Of a stretch of DNA of 9,371 nt, positions 1-6,720 are shown piece after piece; positions within the stretch are counted from its first letter, which is position 1; each line of letters opens with the position of its first letter. The notes below the pieces were generated by a model. The model was given only the letters and a program-made list of their open reading frames with translations, was not told where the DNA came from and ran no database searches. Source of the stretch: Chloroflexota bacterium (GTDB lineage: Bacteria; Chloroflexota; Anaerolineae; Anaerolineales; UBA11579); the NCBI GenBank assembly GCA_003486225.1, contig DNGN01000016.1, positions 1,973-11,343 on the forward strand, given 5' to 3'. The position numbers and the translations under genes were made by a program.

Positions 1-5
1 AATTA

Positions 6-1196
6 ATGAAGGCTGCAGCCTGGCTGCTGCACCTGGTCCTGGCTCTCGTAGCCCTGGCCGCCGGGATTTTCCTCTGGGCCTACCTGTCGACCGGCACCTC
101 TCTGATTGCAAGGGGCATGATGTGGGGCGACTCGGATGCCGGCGACCTCTACCGCTTCCCCACCCGGACGATGCAGGCCAGCAAGGATCCCATCAGGTTT
201 GAGCCGGCCGAAGAAGATTTCCTAACCGGCATCCCGATCACCGCCGAGAGCCTGCAAGCAGAACCCATGCCGTTTGAAACCTTCCTGGAGCGCACCAACA
301 CCACCGCGTTCATCGTGCTGCACCGAGACAAACTGCTCTACGAAGGCTACTTTAACGGCTCAGAGCGGGAAACTATCCAGACTTCTTTCTCCGCTGCCAA
401 ATCCTTTACCGCCACCCTGGTAGGCATCGCCATTGAAGAAGGCCTGATCAACAGCCTGGACGACCCGATCACCACCTACCTGCCAGAGCTGTCTGAGCGC
501 GATACAAGGTTTGAGCAGATCACCATCCGCCACCTGCTCTCGATGACATCCGGCCTGCGCTGGGAACGCAGCGACTCCAACCCCCTCAGCGATGACTTCA
601 TCACCTACTACTCCCCGGACCTGCGCCAGGCCGCCCTGGAGAGCGAGATCATTGAAGCCCCAGGACAGGCCTTTCTGTATAACGACTTCAACCCGCTGTT
701 GGTTGGCATGATCCTGGAACGGGCCACGGGCATGAGCGTCTCCGAATATATGGAAACGCGCCTCTGGAGGCCGATGGGCGCAGAAGGCGACGGCTCCTGG
801 AGCCTGGACAGCCAGAAATCCGGCTTTGAAAAGATGTTCGTGGGAGTCAACGGCCGTGCCATCGATCTGGCAAAACTGGGCTGGCTGTTCCTGAACGACG
901 GCAAGAACGCTGATCTCCAGGTAGTGCCCCAAGACTGGGTGGCACAGGTCAATCAAGCCATTGAGCCGATCGACACCGGCCGGGGAAGGTATGCCGAGTA
1001 CTACCAATCCTACTGGTGGCTGGATGCAGAAAATGAGGCCTACTACGCTGAAGGGGATAAATGCCAGTTCATTTATGTTTACCCCAAAGCAGACCTGGTG
1101 CTGGCGCGCTTCGGCACAGACTGCGGAAACTACGTCTTCGGGATCGGCTGGATGGCCGGCATCGCCCAGCACCTCGAAAGCCAGTTGAAGCCATAG
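6..1196 (+). CDS. Membrane-anchored serine hydrolase, class C beta-lactamase/esterase superfamily
   Basis: A 396-residue serine hydrolase of the PBP/class C beta-lactamase fold. Residues about 3-28 form one hydrophobic segment that acts as an uncleaved anchor or signal, so the catalytic domain should lie outside the membrane. The nucleophile motif SxxK is S129-A-A-K132 (in TSFSAAKSF). The second motif position is Y225 in FLYNDFNP, followed by the usual LLVGMILERATG helix. The third-motif region is AEGDKCQFIYV (348-358), which resembles the loop of 6-aminohexanoate-dimer hydrolase-type members more than a KTG box. The Y-x-N asparagine is replaced: the sequence reads Y-N-D. Substrate cannot be read from the sequence; esterase, amidase or peptidase are all possible, and true beta-lactamase activity is unlikely. 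Only five bases precede the ATG, so its ribosome site is out of view and a slightly earlier start cannot be excluded. Confidence 0.88.
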   Translation: MKAAAWLLHLVLALVALAAGIFLWAYLSTGTSLIARGMMWGDSDAGDLYRFPTRTMQASKDPIRFEPAEEDFLTGIPITAESLQAEPMPFETFLERTNTTAFIVLHRDKLLYEGYFNGSERETIQTSFSAAKSFTATLVGIAIEEGLINSLDDPITTYLPELSERDTRFEQITIRHLLSMTSGLRWERSDSNPLSDDFITYYSPDLRQAALESEIIEAPGQAFLYNDFNPLLVGMILERATGMSVSEYMETRLWRPMGAEGDGSWSLDSQKSGFEKMFVGVNGRAIDLAKLGWLFLNDGKNADLQVVPQDWVAQVNQAIEPIDTGRGRYAEYYQSYWWLDAENEAYYAEGDKCQFIYVYPKADLVLARFGTDCGNYVFGIGWMAGIAQHLESQLKP

Positions 1197-1228
1197 ACCT
1201 TCGGCAAGAAGCTGCAAGCATTGAATAC

Positions 1229-1263
1229 AATCAAAATCGGGAACCAGGTTCCCGATTTTGATT
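1229..1263. terminator. Bidirectional intrinsic terminator
   Basis: Two perfectly complementary 17-base arms (1229-1245 and 1247-1263) are separated by a single base. In RNA this gives a stem of about 16 pairs with a three-base loop, a GC-rich core (CGGGAACC) and an A/T-rich base, so a U-rich run follows the core on either strand. It sits 32 bases after the hydrolase stop and 70 bases after the stop of the convergent membrane-protein gene, so it can end both transcripts. Confidence 0.85.
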
Positions 1264-1333
1264 CTTGCGTTATAGGGGGGTACTGCCGTTCTGAATACAC
1301 TGCCTCCACCCCTTTTCCGCTGTTGCATCCATG

Positions 1334-1984
1334 TCAGGCAGGAGGCGTCTCTTTCCCCAAGAAGAGCACGTGAGCGGCCAGCCATCCCATTGAGCTGAAA
1401 AAGCACATCCACTCAAAGAAGACCGGGGTATTGCGCCCGACGTTGCCGGTTTCGTACAGCACGACCAGCACGAAGAACAACAGGTAGGCGGCCACAACCC
1501 CAAAGCTCCACCGGGAAAGGGAGCGCGGCAGTTCCTGGATGGAGGCTTCCTTTTTGCCGATCATGGATTGCAGGAACACCACCCCGAGAAAATAGAGCAC
1601 GATGCCGGTTTTATGCACAGCCGGCCCAACACTGAAGGGCACAGCGGTCATGAAGACCGTACCGAGGGTGGAAAAAGCGCCGACGGTCAGCACGGCAACC
1701 TCAAAGGCTTTGGGGTGCTCTCCAAAGCTGCGCAGCCGCAGCACCAGCAGCACGATCACCAGGTAGCGCAGCGGGGCGGCCAGGATGGTGCCGGAATTGA
1801 ACAGCACCTGCGGCCATCCAGCCGTATCCCCGATATCACTCAGGTAGGTGTTGAAGATGGAAAAGTCCGGGTTGACAGGAAGATAGGCCAGAACCGATGT
1901 CAGTACGGTCAGGATGGCCAGCACCAGGCAAAAGCTTCCGGTCAGGCGCAGGGCTTTGGGGGTGGAAAAAGTATTGGTAGTCAT
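1334..1984 (-). CDS. Multi-spanning membrane protein, DUF998/Frag1-DRAM-like
   Basis: A 216-residue integral membrane protein with about six hydrophobic segments (roughly 12-35, 58-83, 94-115, 122-141, 158-177, 188-208). Recognisable strings are FNTYLSDIG (44-52), LFNSGTILA (61-69), a VHKTGIVLYFLG segment with H124, and FFEWMCFF near the end. The xYLSDIG...FNxG...H pattern resembles the DUF998 and Frag1/DRAM/Sfk1 membrane families; I cannot decide between them by eye, and no biochemical function follows. The ATG at 1984 has a clear Shine-Dalgarno site AGGAGA (1991-1996) six bases upstream. The gene lies 59 bases downstream of the TetR gene on the same strand, and that gap contains a copy of the TetR-type operator. 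It is therefore the likely target gene of that regulator, for example an envelope or drug-stress function (inference). Confidence 0.75.
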   Translation of the reverse strand: MTTNTFSTPKALRLTGSFCLVLAILTVLTSVLAYLPVNPDFSIFNTYLSDIGDTAGWPQVLFNSGTILAAPLRYLVIVLLVLRLRSFGEHPKAFEVAVLTVGAFSTLGTVFMTAVPFSVGPAVHKTGIVLYFLGVVFLQSMIGKKEASIQELPRSLSRWSFGVVAAYLLFFVLVVLYETGNVGRNTPVFFEWMCFFSSMGWLAAHVLFLGKETPPA

Positions 1985-1999
1985 CAGATTTCTCCTAAA

Positions 2000-2019
2000 T
2001 TTACTGAACGTTTGGTAAG
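2000..2019 (-). promoter_or_regulatory. Second TetR-type operator, before the membrane-protein gene
   Basis: A 20-base imperfect inverted repeat whose left half is TTTACTGAAC (2000-2009). The reverse complement of the right half is CTTACCAAAC, giving 7 of 10 matching positions. Its left half is identical to the reverse-complemented right half of the operator in front of the TetR gene. It begins three bases beyond the Shine-Dalgarno site of the 1984 start, a position suited to repression. I see no convincing -35/-10 pair here, so the exact promoter is undecided. Confidence 0.7.
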
Positions 2020-2043
2020 TATTTGGGTAAAAAAAATATATAT

Positions 2044-2643
2044 TTATTTGAGCATCAGCCTGACCAGCGCGTCAACCAGATCCTCATCAGAAAATTGAGT
2101 CTCGTTTAGCTTCTCTCCATAGATCTCTCCTAGCAGGGATTCTCTCCGAATCCAGTAGTCAATCGCACCGCGGATGATGAACGGTAGAGCCACCACATTG
2201 ACATCATCTCGCACCAGGCCGTTCTCCTGCCCCACTCGCATCGATTCGATCAGGCTGGCCGTGAAACGTTTATCCAGATCAGTGGTCCTTTCCTGCCCTT
2301 CCAGGTAAGACCATAAGACAATCCGGCGGAACTCCTGGTTGGCCCGCAAATACGCCAGCGATCCCTTAATTCCGTTCTCAATGGCATTCAATAGATCCTT
2401 GCTGGCATCGCGCCGGGCAGCCATCCAGCTGACATACGCCTGATTGAGGCTGTCCTGCACTGCGGCATACAAATTCTCCTTGGTTTCGAAATGATGCAAG
2501 ATCAGCCCTTTCGAGACGCCCGATGCTTTCTCGATATCCCGCAGGGAAGTGCCGTGCAGCCCTTTCTGGCTGAACAGGCTGGTCGCGGCGTTGAGGATAT
2601 CCTGCACGGTCTGTTCTTTGTCTCTTTGTCTGCGGTCGTTCAT
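2044..2643 (-). CDS. TetR/AcrR-family transcriptional regulator
   Basis: A 199-residue one-component regulator of normal TetR length. The N-terminal DNA-binding domain spans about residues 10-60: helix 1 with VQDILNAATSLFSQKG, then TSLRDIEKASGVSKGLILHHF (32-52) as the helix-turn-helix, followed by ETKENLY, the classic end of the TetR signature. Residues 65-199 are a helical ligand-binding and dimerisation domain that is not specific enough to name a ligand. The start ATG at 2643 has only a loose purine-rich leader (AAAGAAAGAGAA). A good promoter and an excellent inverted repeat lie directly upstream, and a related repeat precedes the next gene. Self-repression plus control of the downstream membrane protein is therefore the natural reading. 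The stop is followed by a run of T but no stem, so read-through into the membrane-protein gene is possible. Confidence 0.93.
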   Translation of the reverse strand: MNDRRQRDKEQTVQDILNAATSLFSQKGLHGTSLRDIEKASGVSKGLILHHFETKENLYAAVQDSLNQAYVSWMAARRDASKDLLNAIENGIKGSLAYLRANQEFRRIVLWSYLEGQERTTDLDKRFTASLIESMRVGQENGLVRDDVNVVALPFIIRGAIDYWIRRESLLGEIYGEKLNETQFSDEDLVDALVRLMLK

Positions 2644-2661
2644 CGGCGGTTCTCTTTCTTT

Positions 2662-2685
2662 TATTTACTGTACGTTCAGTAAATA
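2662..2685 (-). promoter_or_regulatory. TetR autoregulatory operator
   Basis: A 24-base inverted repeat: arms TATTTACTG (2662-2670) and CAGTAAATA (2677-2685) are perfectly complementary, around a core TACGTT that is itself nearly symmetric. Only one of 12 base pairs breaks the symmetry. It begins immediately after the -10 box of the tetR promoter and covers the expected transcription start, the typical position for a TetR repressor site. The half-site TTTACTGAAC recurs before the 1984 start. Confidence 0.85.
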
Positions 2686-2713
2686 TATTACATCTTTTTT
2701 TGGGGCTGGTCAA
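2685..2713 (-). promoter_or_regulatory. Sigma-70-type promoter of the TetR gene
   Basis: On the minus strand, a -35 box TTGACC (2708-2713, five of six to consensus) is followed by exactly 17 bases and a -10 box TAATAT (2685-2690, four of six). The next bases are the operator repeat, so a bound repressor would block the start site. The ATG lies about 42 bases downstream of the -10 box. Confidence 0.7.
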
Positions 2714-2764
2714 GATCTTTGGATTAGAAGCTGATTAATAAGCGGACGGATACATCCCCCGCCC

Positions 2765-3157
2765 TCACCATCTCCCTACCACCCAGGCCACCAGGCCGCC
2801 CAGCGCCACCCACAGCGGGGTGCGCACCAGCAGCCAGCCCAGCTGGTAAAAAGAGAAATCCAGGAAGCCGTGCCCGTGCAGCCCGGCCTTGACCAGCACC
2901 AGCAGCAGCGCGGCCAGCGGCAGCAGCAGCCCCGCCAGCCCACCTGCCAGCACGCGTCTCCAGGCAGCCGACAGGCCGCGCACACGGTAACCAACCCGCT
3001 CAGCCACCCAGCCGGCCAGCCAGACCCCCCACCCGGCGGCGAGCAATCCCAGCAATGTAAGGGTTGTATCCTCCACCGGCAGCCAGAAGAGGGTCAGCCC
3101 GCCGGCTGCCAGGCCCCACCAGCGCAGCCACAAGGGGAGTTTAGTCGAATTTACCAC
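2765..3157 (-). CDS. Small four-helix membrane protein overlapping the histidine kinase gene
   Basis: A 130-residue hydrophobic protein that I do not recognise. Four membrane segments are apparent (about 10-27, 31-50, 66-90, 105-127). Between segments 3 and 4 is the polar stretch KAGLHGHGFLDFSFYQ (90-105), with two histidines and an aspartate, which looks like a conserved functional loop and could bind metal (inference). The start is GTG at 3157 with no good Shine-Dalgarno site. The first 17 bases overlap the end of the kinase gene, so translation is probably coupled to it. That makes it a likely co-expressed partner or accessory of the sensor kinase. Composition is very rich in Leu, Ala, Gly and Trp, as expected for a membrane protein. 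The other frames here are shadows. No terminator stem is visible in the roughly 50 bases after its stop. Confidence 0.65.
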   Translation of the reverse strand: MVNSTKLPLWLRWWGLAAGGLTLFWLPVEDTTLTLLGLLAAGWGVWLAGWVAERVGYRVRGLSAAWRRVLAGGLAGLLLPLAALLLVLVKAGLHGHGFLDFSFYQLGWLLVRTPLWVALGGLVAWVVGRW

Positions 3158-4901
3158 GCTTGATTCGTTCAGCCGCCTCGTCCGTCACCGGGATCAGCAC
3201 CCGGATATGGGTGCCTTTGCCGACCACCGAAGACAGGTGGAAGAGGCCGTTCACCAGCTCGGTGCGCTCGCGCATGTTGACCATTCCCAGGCTGCTGCGC
3301 TTCTCGTACCCCAGGTCCACTTCCCCCACGTTGAACCCGACCCCGTTATCCTCGATCTCCAGCAGGACCACGTCCGGCTGGAACATCTTCAGGCGCAGCC
3401 AGATCTTTTCAGCCTCTGCATGTTTGCGGGCGTTGTTGACGGCTTCTTCAGCAATGTAAAACACCACCCCCTGCTTGTTCAGCTCCAGGTCTGCAATCGC
3501 CTCTTCCTGGGCTTCAACGATCACCGGCTGCTGATAGGTATCGAGGGTCTTTTCAGCCATGGATTGAAAAGCCGCCACCAGCCCGCCGGTTTCCAGCACC
3601 AGGGGCCGCAGGGTGAACAGCATATGGCGGATCTCCTTGGTGGTGCGGCGGGCCAGGTCTTCAATCTTGTACATCTCTTCACCGGCCGCTTGCACATTGC
3701 GGTCGATCAACCGGCGCGCAAAATTGACGCGCATCGCAATTGCCGCCACCGATTGGGTCGGGCCGTCGTGCAGGTCGCGCGCCAGCTGTTTACGGGCTTC
3801 TTCCTGGATCTCCATCATGCGTTCTTTTTCTTGTTCCAGGTCCCGGTACAGGTTGGCATTTTGCATCGCCACCAGCGCCTGCCGGCCGATCACCTCCAGG
3901 ATCTCGGTCTTTTGCTCGTCAAAATAATCCGCGTCCGGATGGGCGAAGACCAGCACACCAAACATCTCCTGGTGGGTTCGCAGCGGGTAGCAGAAAGCCG
4001 ATTGGCAGTTGCGGATGGCAATCATGCGGTTCAGCTCAGGGTCCTGCTCCGGGCTGGTAATTTTTCTGCCCTGCCCGGAATTCAAGCAGTCGACGATCAC
4101 GCCCTCACGCCCCGGGAGGACAACTTTAAGGTCCGAAGGGGTAAAGCGGCGCGCGGACCCCACCACCAGATCTTCCGAATTAAAGAGCAGCACTGCACTG
4201 ACCAGTTGTTGGCTCTCACCCCGCCCGCTGAGCACATTGGCGGTCATGTCCAGCGCCATTTCCAGCACCTTCTGGTAATTCAGCGTGGCGGTCAAAGTCG
4301 ACGTGACCTGGTATAAAGCCTTGATGCGATCTCGTTCGACGCGATCCATTTGCTGGGAGGCGCTATTGGAAAATTCATCTTTACGCCGCCCAAGATAGAT
4401 AGCCAGCTGGCAGAGCAAGCCGATGACCACCCCTGAAATGAACATCACCAGGGCAGGCACGGCCATCACCGCCAGTGCCTCGGCATTGCCCAGCTGGACT
4501 GAGAGCACAATACCCTGCACCACGATCACCACCAGGGCCGCGAACAGCCCACCCTGCAGACCGAAAAAGATCGCCCCGGAAAGGATGGGCAGAAAACCGG
4601 CCCAGAGAAATGGCTGGCTGGCATAGCTGACCAGCGCCGTGAACAGGATCGCCAGCACGGCATCCAGCCCTAGGGTCAGGAATGGCTGGAAAGGTAGGGC
4701 CTTTTGGCGCTGCGAAGCCATCGTCAGGACCACGTTCCACACTGCCGCAGCGCTCACCAGCAGCACGCTGCTCCAGCCCGTTCCGCCGCCCCAGCCGATC
4801 AGCAGCCCCAAACCCAGCAAGGCCAGCCATCTAAGTAGCAAAAGGATGTTGTCTGTCATAAAATTTGAGCTTCGAACCTGCATGATTGAATCATACAACA
4901 A
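3141..4901 (-). CDS. NarL-type sensor histidine kinase (membrane domain, GAF, HisKA_3, HATPase)
   Basis: A membrane sensor kinase of up to 586 residues. Residues about 18-170 hold roughly six membrane segments. A GAF-like domain follows at about 190-350 (LYQVTSTLTATLNYQKVLEMAL to IGRQALVAMQNANLY). A short coiled linker leads to the HisKA_3 dimerisation domain, with phosphoacceptor H378 in RDLHDGPTQ. The HATPase domain shows the N box (AEEAVNNARKH, 484-494), G1 DNGVGF (518-523), G2 SLGMVNMRER and G3 GKGTHIRV (561-568), so it should be active. Kinases of this type normally signal to a NarL/LuxR response regulator; none lies in the window. The longest frame starts at TTG (4901), but no start has a Shine-Dalgarno site. 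ATG at 4883 (residue 7), with TATGAT six bases upstream, could be a leaderless start, and ATG at 4859 (residue 15) fits the membrane segment best. It lies 35 bases downstream of the epimerase gene and may share its transcript. Confidence 0.92.
   Translation of the reverse strand: MLYDSIMQVRSSNFMTDNILLLLRWLALLGLGLLIGWGGGTGWSSVLLVSAAAVWNVVLTMASQRQKALPFQPFLTLGLDAVLAILFTALVSYASQPFLWAGFLPILSGAIFFGLQGGLFAALVVIVVQGIVLSVQLGNAEALAVMAVPALVMFISGVVIGLLCQLAIYLGRRKDEFSNSASQQMDRVERDRIKALYQVTSTLTATLNYQKVLEMALDMTANVLSGRGESQQLVSAVLLFNSEDLVVGSARRFTPSDLKVVLPGREGVIVDCLNSGQGRKITSPEQDPELNRMIAIRNCQSAFCYPLRTHQEMFGVLVFAHPDADYFDEQKTEILEVIGRQALVAMQNANLYRDLEQEKERMMEIQEEARKQLARDLHDGPTQSVAAIAMRVNFARRLIDRNVQAAGEEMYKIEDLARRTTKEIRHMLFTLRPLVLETGGLVAAFQSMAEKTLDTYQQPVIVEAQEEAIADLELNKQGVVFYIAEEAVNNARKHAEAEKIWLRLKMFQPDVVLLEIEDNGVGFNVGEVDLGYEKRSSLGMVNMRERTELVNGLFHLSSVVGKGTHIRVLIPVTDEAAERIKRGKFD
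4881..4895 (-). promoter_or_regulatory. Possible leaderless -10/start of the histidine kinase gene
   Basis: On the minus strand a TATGAT hexamer (4890-4895, one mismatch to TATAAT) is followed by six bases and then ATG (4881-4883). That spacing would place the transcript start at or next to the A of the ATG. No ribosome site precedes any candidate start of this gene. The -35 side is poor, so this is a weak call that rests on the similarity to the arrangement at 5838-5852. Confidence 0.35.
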
Positions 4902-4936
4902 ATTGGGAGCAACTTTCTTGAGAAATTCATTACAAT

Positions 4937-5704
4937 TTACTTGGCACAGCGCAACGCCAGCACATACTGGTCGCCAAAAAACGGCTCCACCTGGATCCCC
5001 AGCGGCAGGTAGACTTCCGGGGGGATGCCGATATCCGCCAGGAACAGCTCACCCGCCAGCGGGTTTCGCAGACCGGTTTTGGGCAGCGCGAGACTCATGG
5101 TTTGGGTTGCCCGCACACACACCCCTGGAGGTTCCCCGCTGGTGGCATCCAACCCCGAGGGCAGGTCCAGCGAGATGACCGGTTTTCCAGCCCCATTCAG
5201 CACTTCGATCAGCTTCTTGGCTGCCCCCCTGGGGGCACCCTGCAAGCTGTAACCGAGGATGGCATCCAGAACCAGATGCGCCTCTACGATTAAATCCTCT
5301 GCCTGGGATTGGATTGCCGGGGACACTCCAGCCGCTTGAAGGATAGCGAGCTGGGCCCGGGCAGCCCCGCGCAATTCTTCGGGGGGCTTGGTCAATACCA
5401 GCTGCACTTCGATGCCGCGGTTATGCAGATGACGGGCAGCGCAGATTCCCCCGCCACCATTTCCGCCACTGCCCGCAACCACCAGCACCTTTTGGGTTCG
5501 GGTTTGGGTCGGATGTTGGTTTAAGTAGCCTAAGGCCATCAAGGCCAGGTTGCGGCCGGCATTTTCCATCATCTGCAGAATCCCGAGCTGGAACTCCTGC
5601 ACGGCAATCCGGTCCACCTCCCGCATCTGGGCCTCATCCACGTGCGGGACAGGCTTCCAACTCCCCGTGCCGGGATCGTTGATCTCAAAAACAGTTTCTG
5701 CCAT
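4937..5704 (-). CDS. nnrE: NAD(P)H-hydrate epimerase (YjeF N-terminal domain), stand-alone
   Basis: A 255-residue enzyme that interconverts the R and S forms of hydrated NADH or NADPH, so that the S-specific dehydratase can repair them. Visible family motifs are MREVDRIAVQEF (27-38), LQMMENAGRNLA (43-54), the glycine-rich loop VVAGSGGNGGGG (75-86), the DAILGYSLQGAPRG segment (147-160) and SLDLPSGLDATSG (178-190), which carries the conserved acidic residue D180. The protein ends after the epimerase domain; the ADP/ATP-dependent dehydratase domain (NnrD, YjeF C-terminal) often fused to it is absent and not nearby. Start ATG 5704 is supported by a good Shine-Dalgarno site AGGTGG (5712-5717), seven bases upstream. 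About 20 residues precede the first family motif, a slightly long N-terminus. The gene is divergent from the YihY gene and upstream of the sensor kinase. Confidence 0.92.
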   Translation of the reverse strand: MAETVFEINDPGTGSWKPVPHVDEAQMREVDRIAVQEFQLGILQMMENAGRNLALMALGYLNQHPTQTRTQKVLVVAGSGGNGGGGICAARHLHNRGIEVQLVLTKPPEELRGAARAQLAILQAAGVSPAIQSQAEDLIVEAHLVLDAILGYSLQGAPRGAAKKLIEVLNGAGKPVISLDLPSGLDATSGEPPGVCVRATQTMSLALPKTGLRNPLAGELFLADIGIPPEVYLPLGIQVEPFFGDQYVLALRCAK

Positions 5705-5768
5705 TTGCGCACCACCTGTCTCGGGTCTCAGATAAGTTTACCAAACAATCGTTAAGTGAAAATTAGCT

Positions 5769-5786
5769 GGACCATCCTGGTGGTCC
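5769..5786. repeat. Inverted repeat in the divergent intergenic region
   Basis: GGACCA (5769-5774) and TGGTCC (5781-5786) form a perfect six-base inverted repeat around TCCTGG. It sits between the epimerase and YihY genes, about 50 bases upstream of the -10 box of the latter. It could be a protein-binding site or chance; nothing else supports a role. Confidence 0.35.
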
Positions 5787-5814
5787 GGGCAGTCCGCAAT
5801 GCTGCAGCGACAGG

Positions 5815-5843
5815 CCTACAAAAGATGTTTTATGGACTATAAT
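5815..5843 (+). promoter_or_regulatory. Promoter of the YihY gene, probably leaderless
   Basis: A perfect TATAAT -10 box (5838-5843) has a weak -35 candidate CCTACA (5815-5820) 17 bases upstream. Six bases after the -10 box lies the in-frame ATG at 5850, so the transcript should begin at or very near the start codon. No Shine-Dalgarno site is visible before this ATG. The -10 box also falls within the coding frame of the longer alternative start at 5799, which argues against that start. Confidence 0.6.
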
Positions 5844-5849
5844 CAACAT

Positions 5850-6698
5850 ATGCTTGAATTTGCGTGGAATCGAACCAAGGGAGTGGTGCGTTTTTTGCGC
5901 CGCGTATTGGCTGCATATGCCTCGCATGACTGCGCCAAGAATGCTGCCGCAATCGCCTACTATACCTTGTTCTCAATCTTTCCGCTCTTGCTCTTCCTGG
6001 TGTACGCCGCCAGCCTCTTCTTTCCTTCGGCTGAATCCCGCCGGATTTTATCCCAGCAGTTAGAAACGTTCATACCCTATGGGGCCAATAACTTAAGCCA
6101 GATTGTCGAACAGACCTGGAAGGCGCGCGGTTCGATCGGTCTGGTTTCCGGCATCGGCTTGCTTTGGGGCGGGTCTTCGATCTTCAGCGTGCTCGAGATC
6201 TCGCTCAGCCTGATCTGGGAATCCACGCCGCGTCCCTACTTTAAGCGGCGGCTGCTGGGAGTGGTGGCGGTCCTCAGCCTGGTGCTCACGTTCATTGCCT
6301 CATTTTTTATCGGCCAGGCCACCAACTTCATGCTGAATACCTCAGAAACCGGCCATGAGACCTTGCGCTACCTGATGGAATTGGTATCCCTGACGGTGGT
6401 GATGATGCTCTTGTACCGCATCTTCCCGAATGAGAGCGTACAATGGGGTGCGGCCTTTACCGGTGCTTTTTCCGCGGCTGTGCTGCTGATGGTTGCAAAG
6501 CTGGGATTCGGATTTTATACCGCCCTGGTCATCGACCGCAATGGCTTGCTGTACGGCAGCCTGACCTGGTTCCTGACAGTGGCTTTATGGGTATACCTGG
6601 TGGGGGTGCTGATCCTGTTTGGGGCGGAATTCGCGGCAACCTTCCAGCAAAGGCAGCAAATCCTGGCTGCTCTTCGAAAACAAAAAAGTTCTACCTGA
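5850..6698 (+). CDS. YihY/BrkB (UPF0761) family inner-membrane protein
   Basis: A 282-residue integral membrane protein (counted from 5850) with about six membrane segments. Signature strings are AAAIAYYTLFSIFPLLLF (32-49), LYRIFPN (188-194) and, near the end, WFLTVALWVYLVGVLILF followed by GAEFA. These match the YihY/BrkB family, once thought to include RNase BN; that activity belongs to an unrelated gene. Actual function is not established; a transporter or envelope role is commonly assumed. The reading frame is open from ATG 5799, which would add 17 residues, but those residues (MLQRQAYKRC...) look unlike a family N-terminus and include the -10 box, so 5850 is preferred. Upstream neighbour nnrE is divergent and the downstream kinase gene is convergent. 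Confidence 0.9.
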   Translation: MLEFAWNRTKGVVRFLRRVLAAYASHDCAKNAAAIAYYTLFSIFPLLLFLVYAASLFFPSAESRRILSQQLETFIPYGANNLSQIVEQTWKARGSIGLVSGIGLLWGGSSIFSVLEISLSLIWESTPRPYFKRRLLGVVAVLSLVLTFIASFFIGQATNFMLNTSETGHETLRYLMELVSLTVVMMLLYRIFPNESVQWGAAFTGAFSAAVLLMVAKLGFGFYTALVIDRNGLLYGSLTWFLTVALWVYLVGVLILFGAEFAATFQQRQQILAALRKQKSST

Positions 6699-6720
6699 CC
6701 CGGCCCTAAATATTCAAGCG

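Noticed and set aside
360..1412. 350-residue open frame on the minus strand across the hydrolase gene
   Set aside because: It is the antisense shadow of the serine hydrolase, which shows clear family motifs. The shadow protein has no recognisable domain and runs through the 1229-1263 terminator.
1568..2098. 176-residue plus-strand open frame over the membrane protein and the TetR end
   Set aside because: It is low-complexity, His/Gln/Gly-rich antisense translation that crosses the operator and two real genes.
2686..2764. Terminator after the sensor-kinase operon
   Set aside because: A T/A run exists but I find no GC-rich stem in the right place; the region is explained by the tetR promoter.
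3207..4316. 369-residue open frame on the plus strand inside the histidine kinase gene
   Set aside because: It is a shadow of the kinase coding strand, rich in His and Gln from reversed codons, with no domain and no ribosome site.
5725..5765. Promoter for nnrE (TTTTCA-16-TAAACT on the minus strand)
   Set aside because: Both boxes match only four of six positions and the spacing is 16; too weak to list as a feature.
5799..5849. Earlier ATG start for the YihY protein
   Set aside because: The extra 17 residues do not look like a family N-terminus, there is no ribosome site, and the stretch contains a perfect TATAAT placed six bases before the next in-frame ATG.
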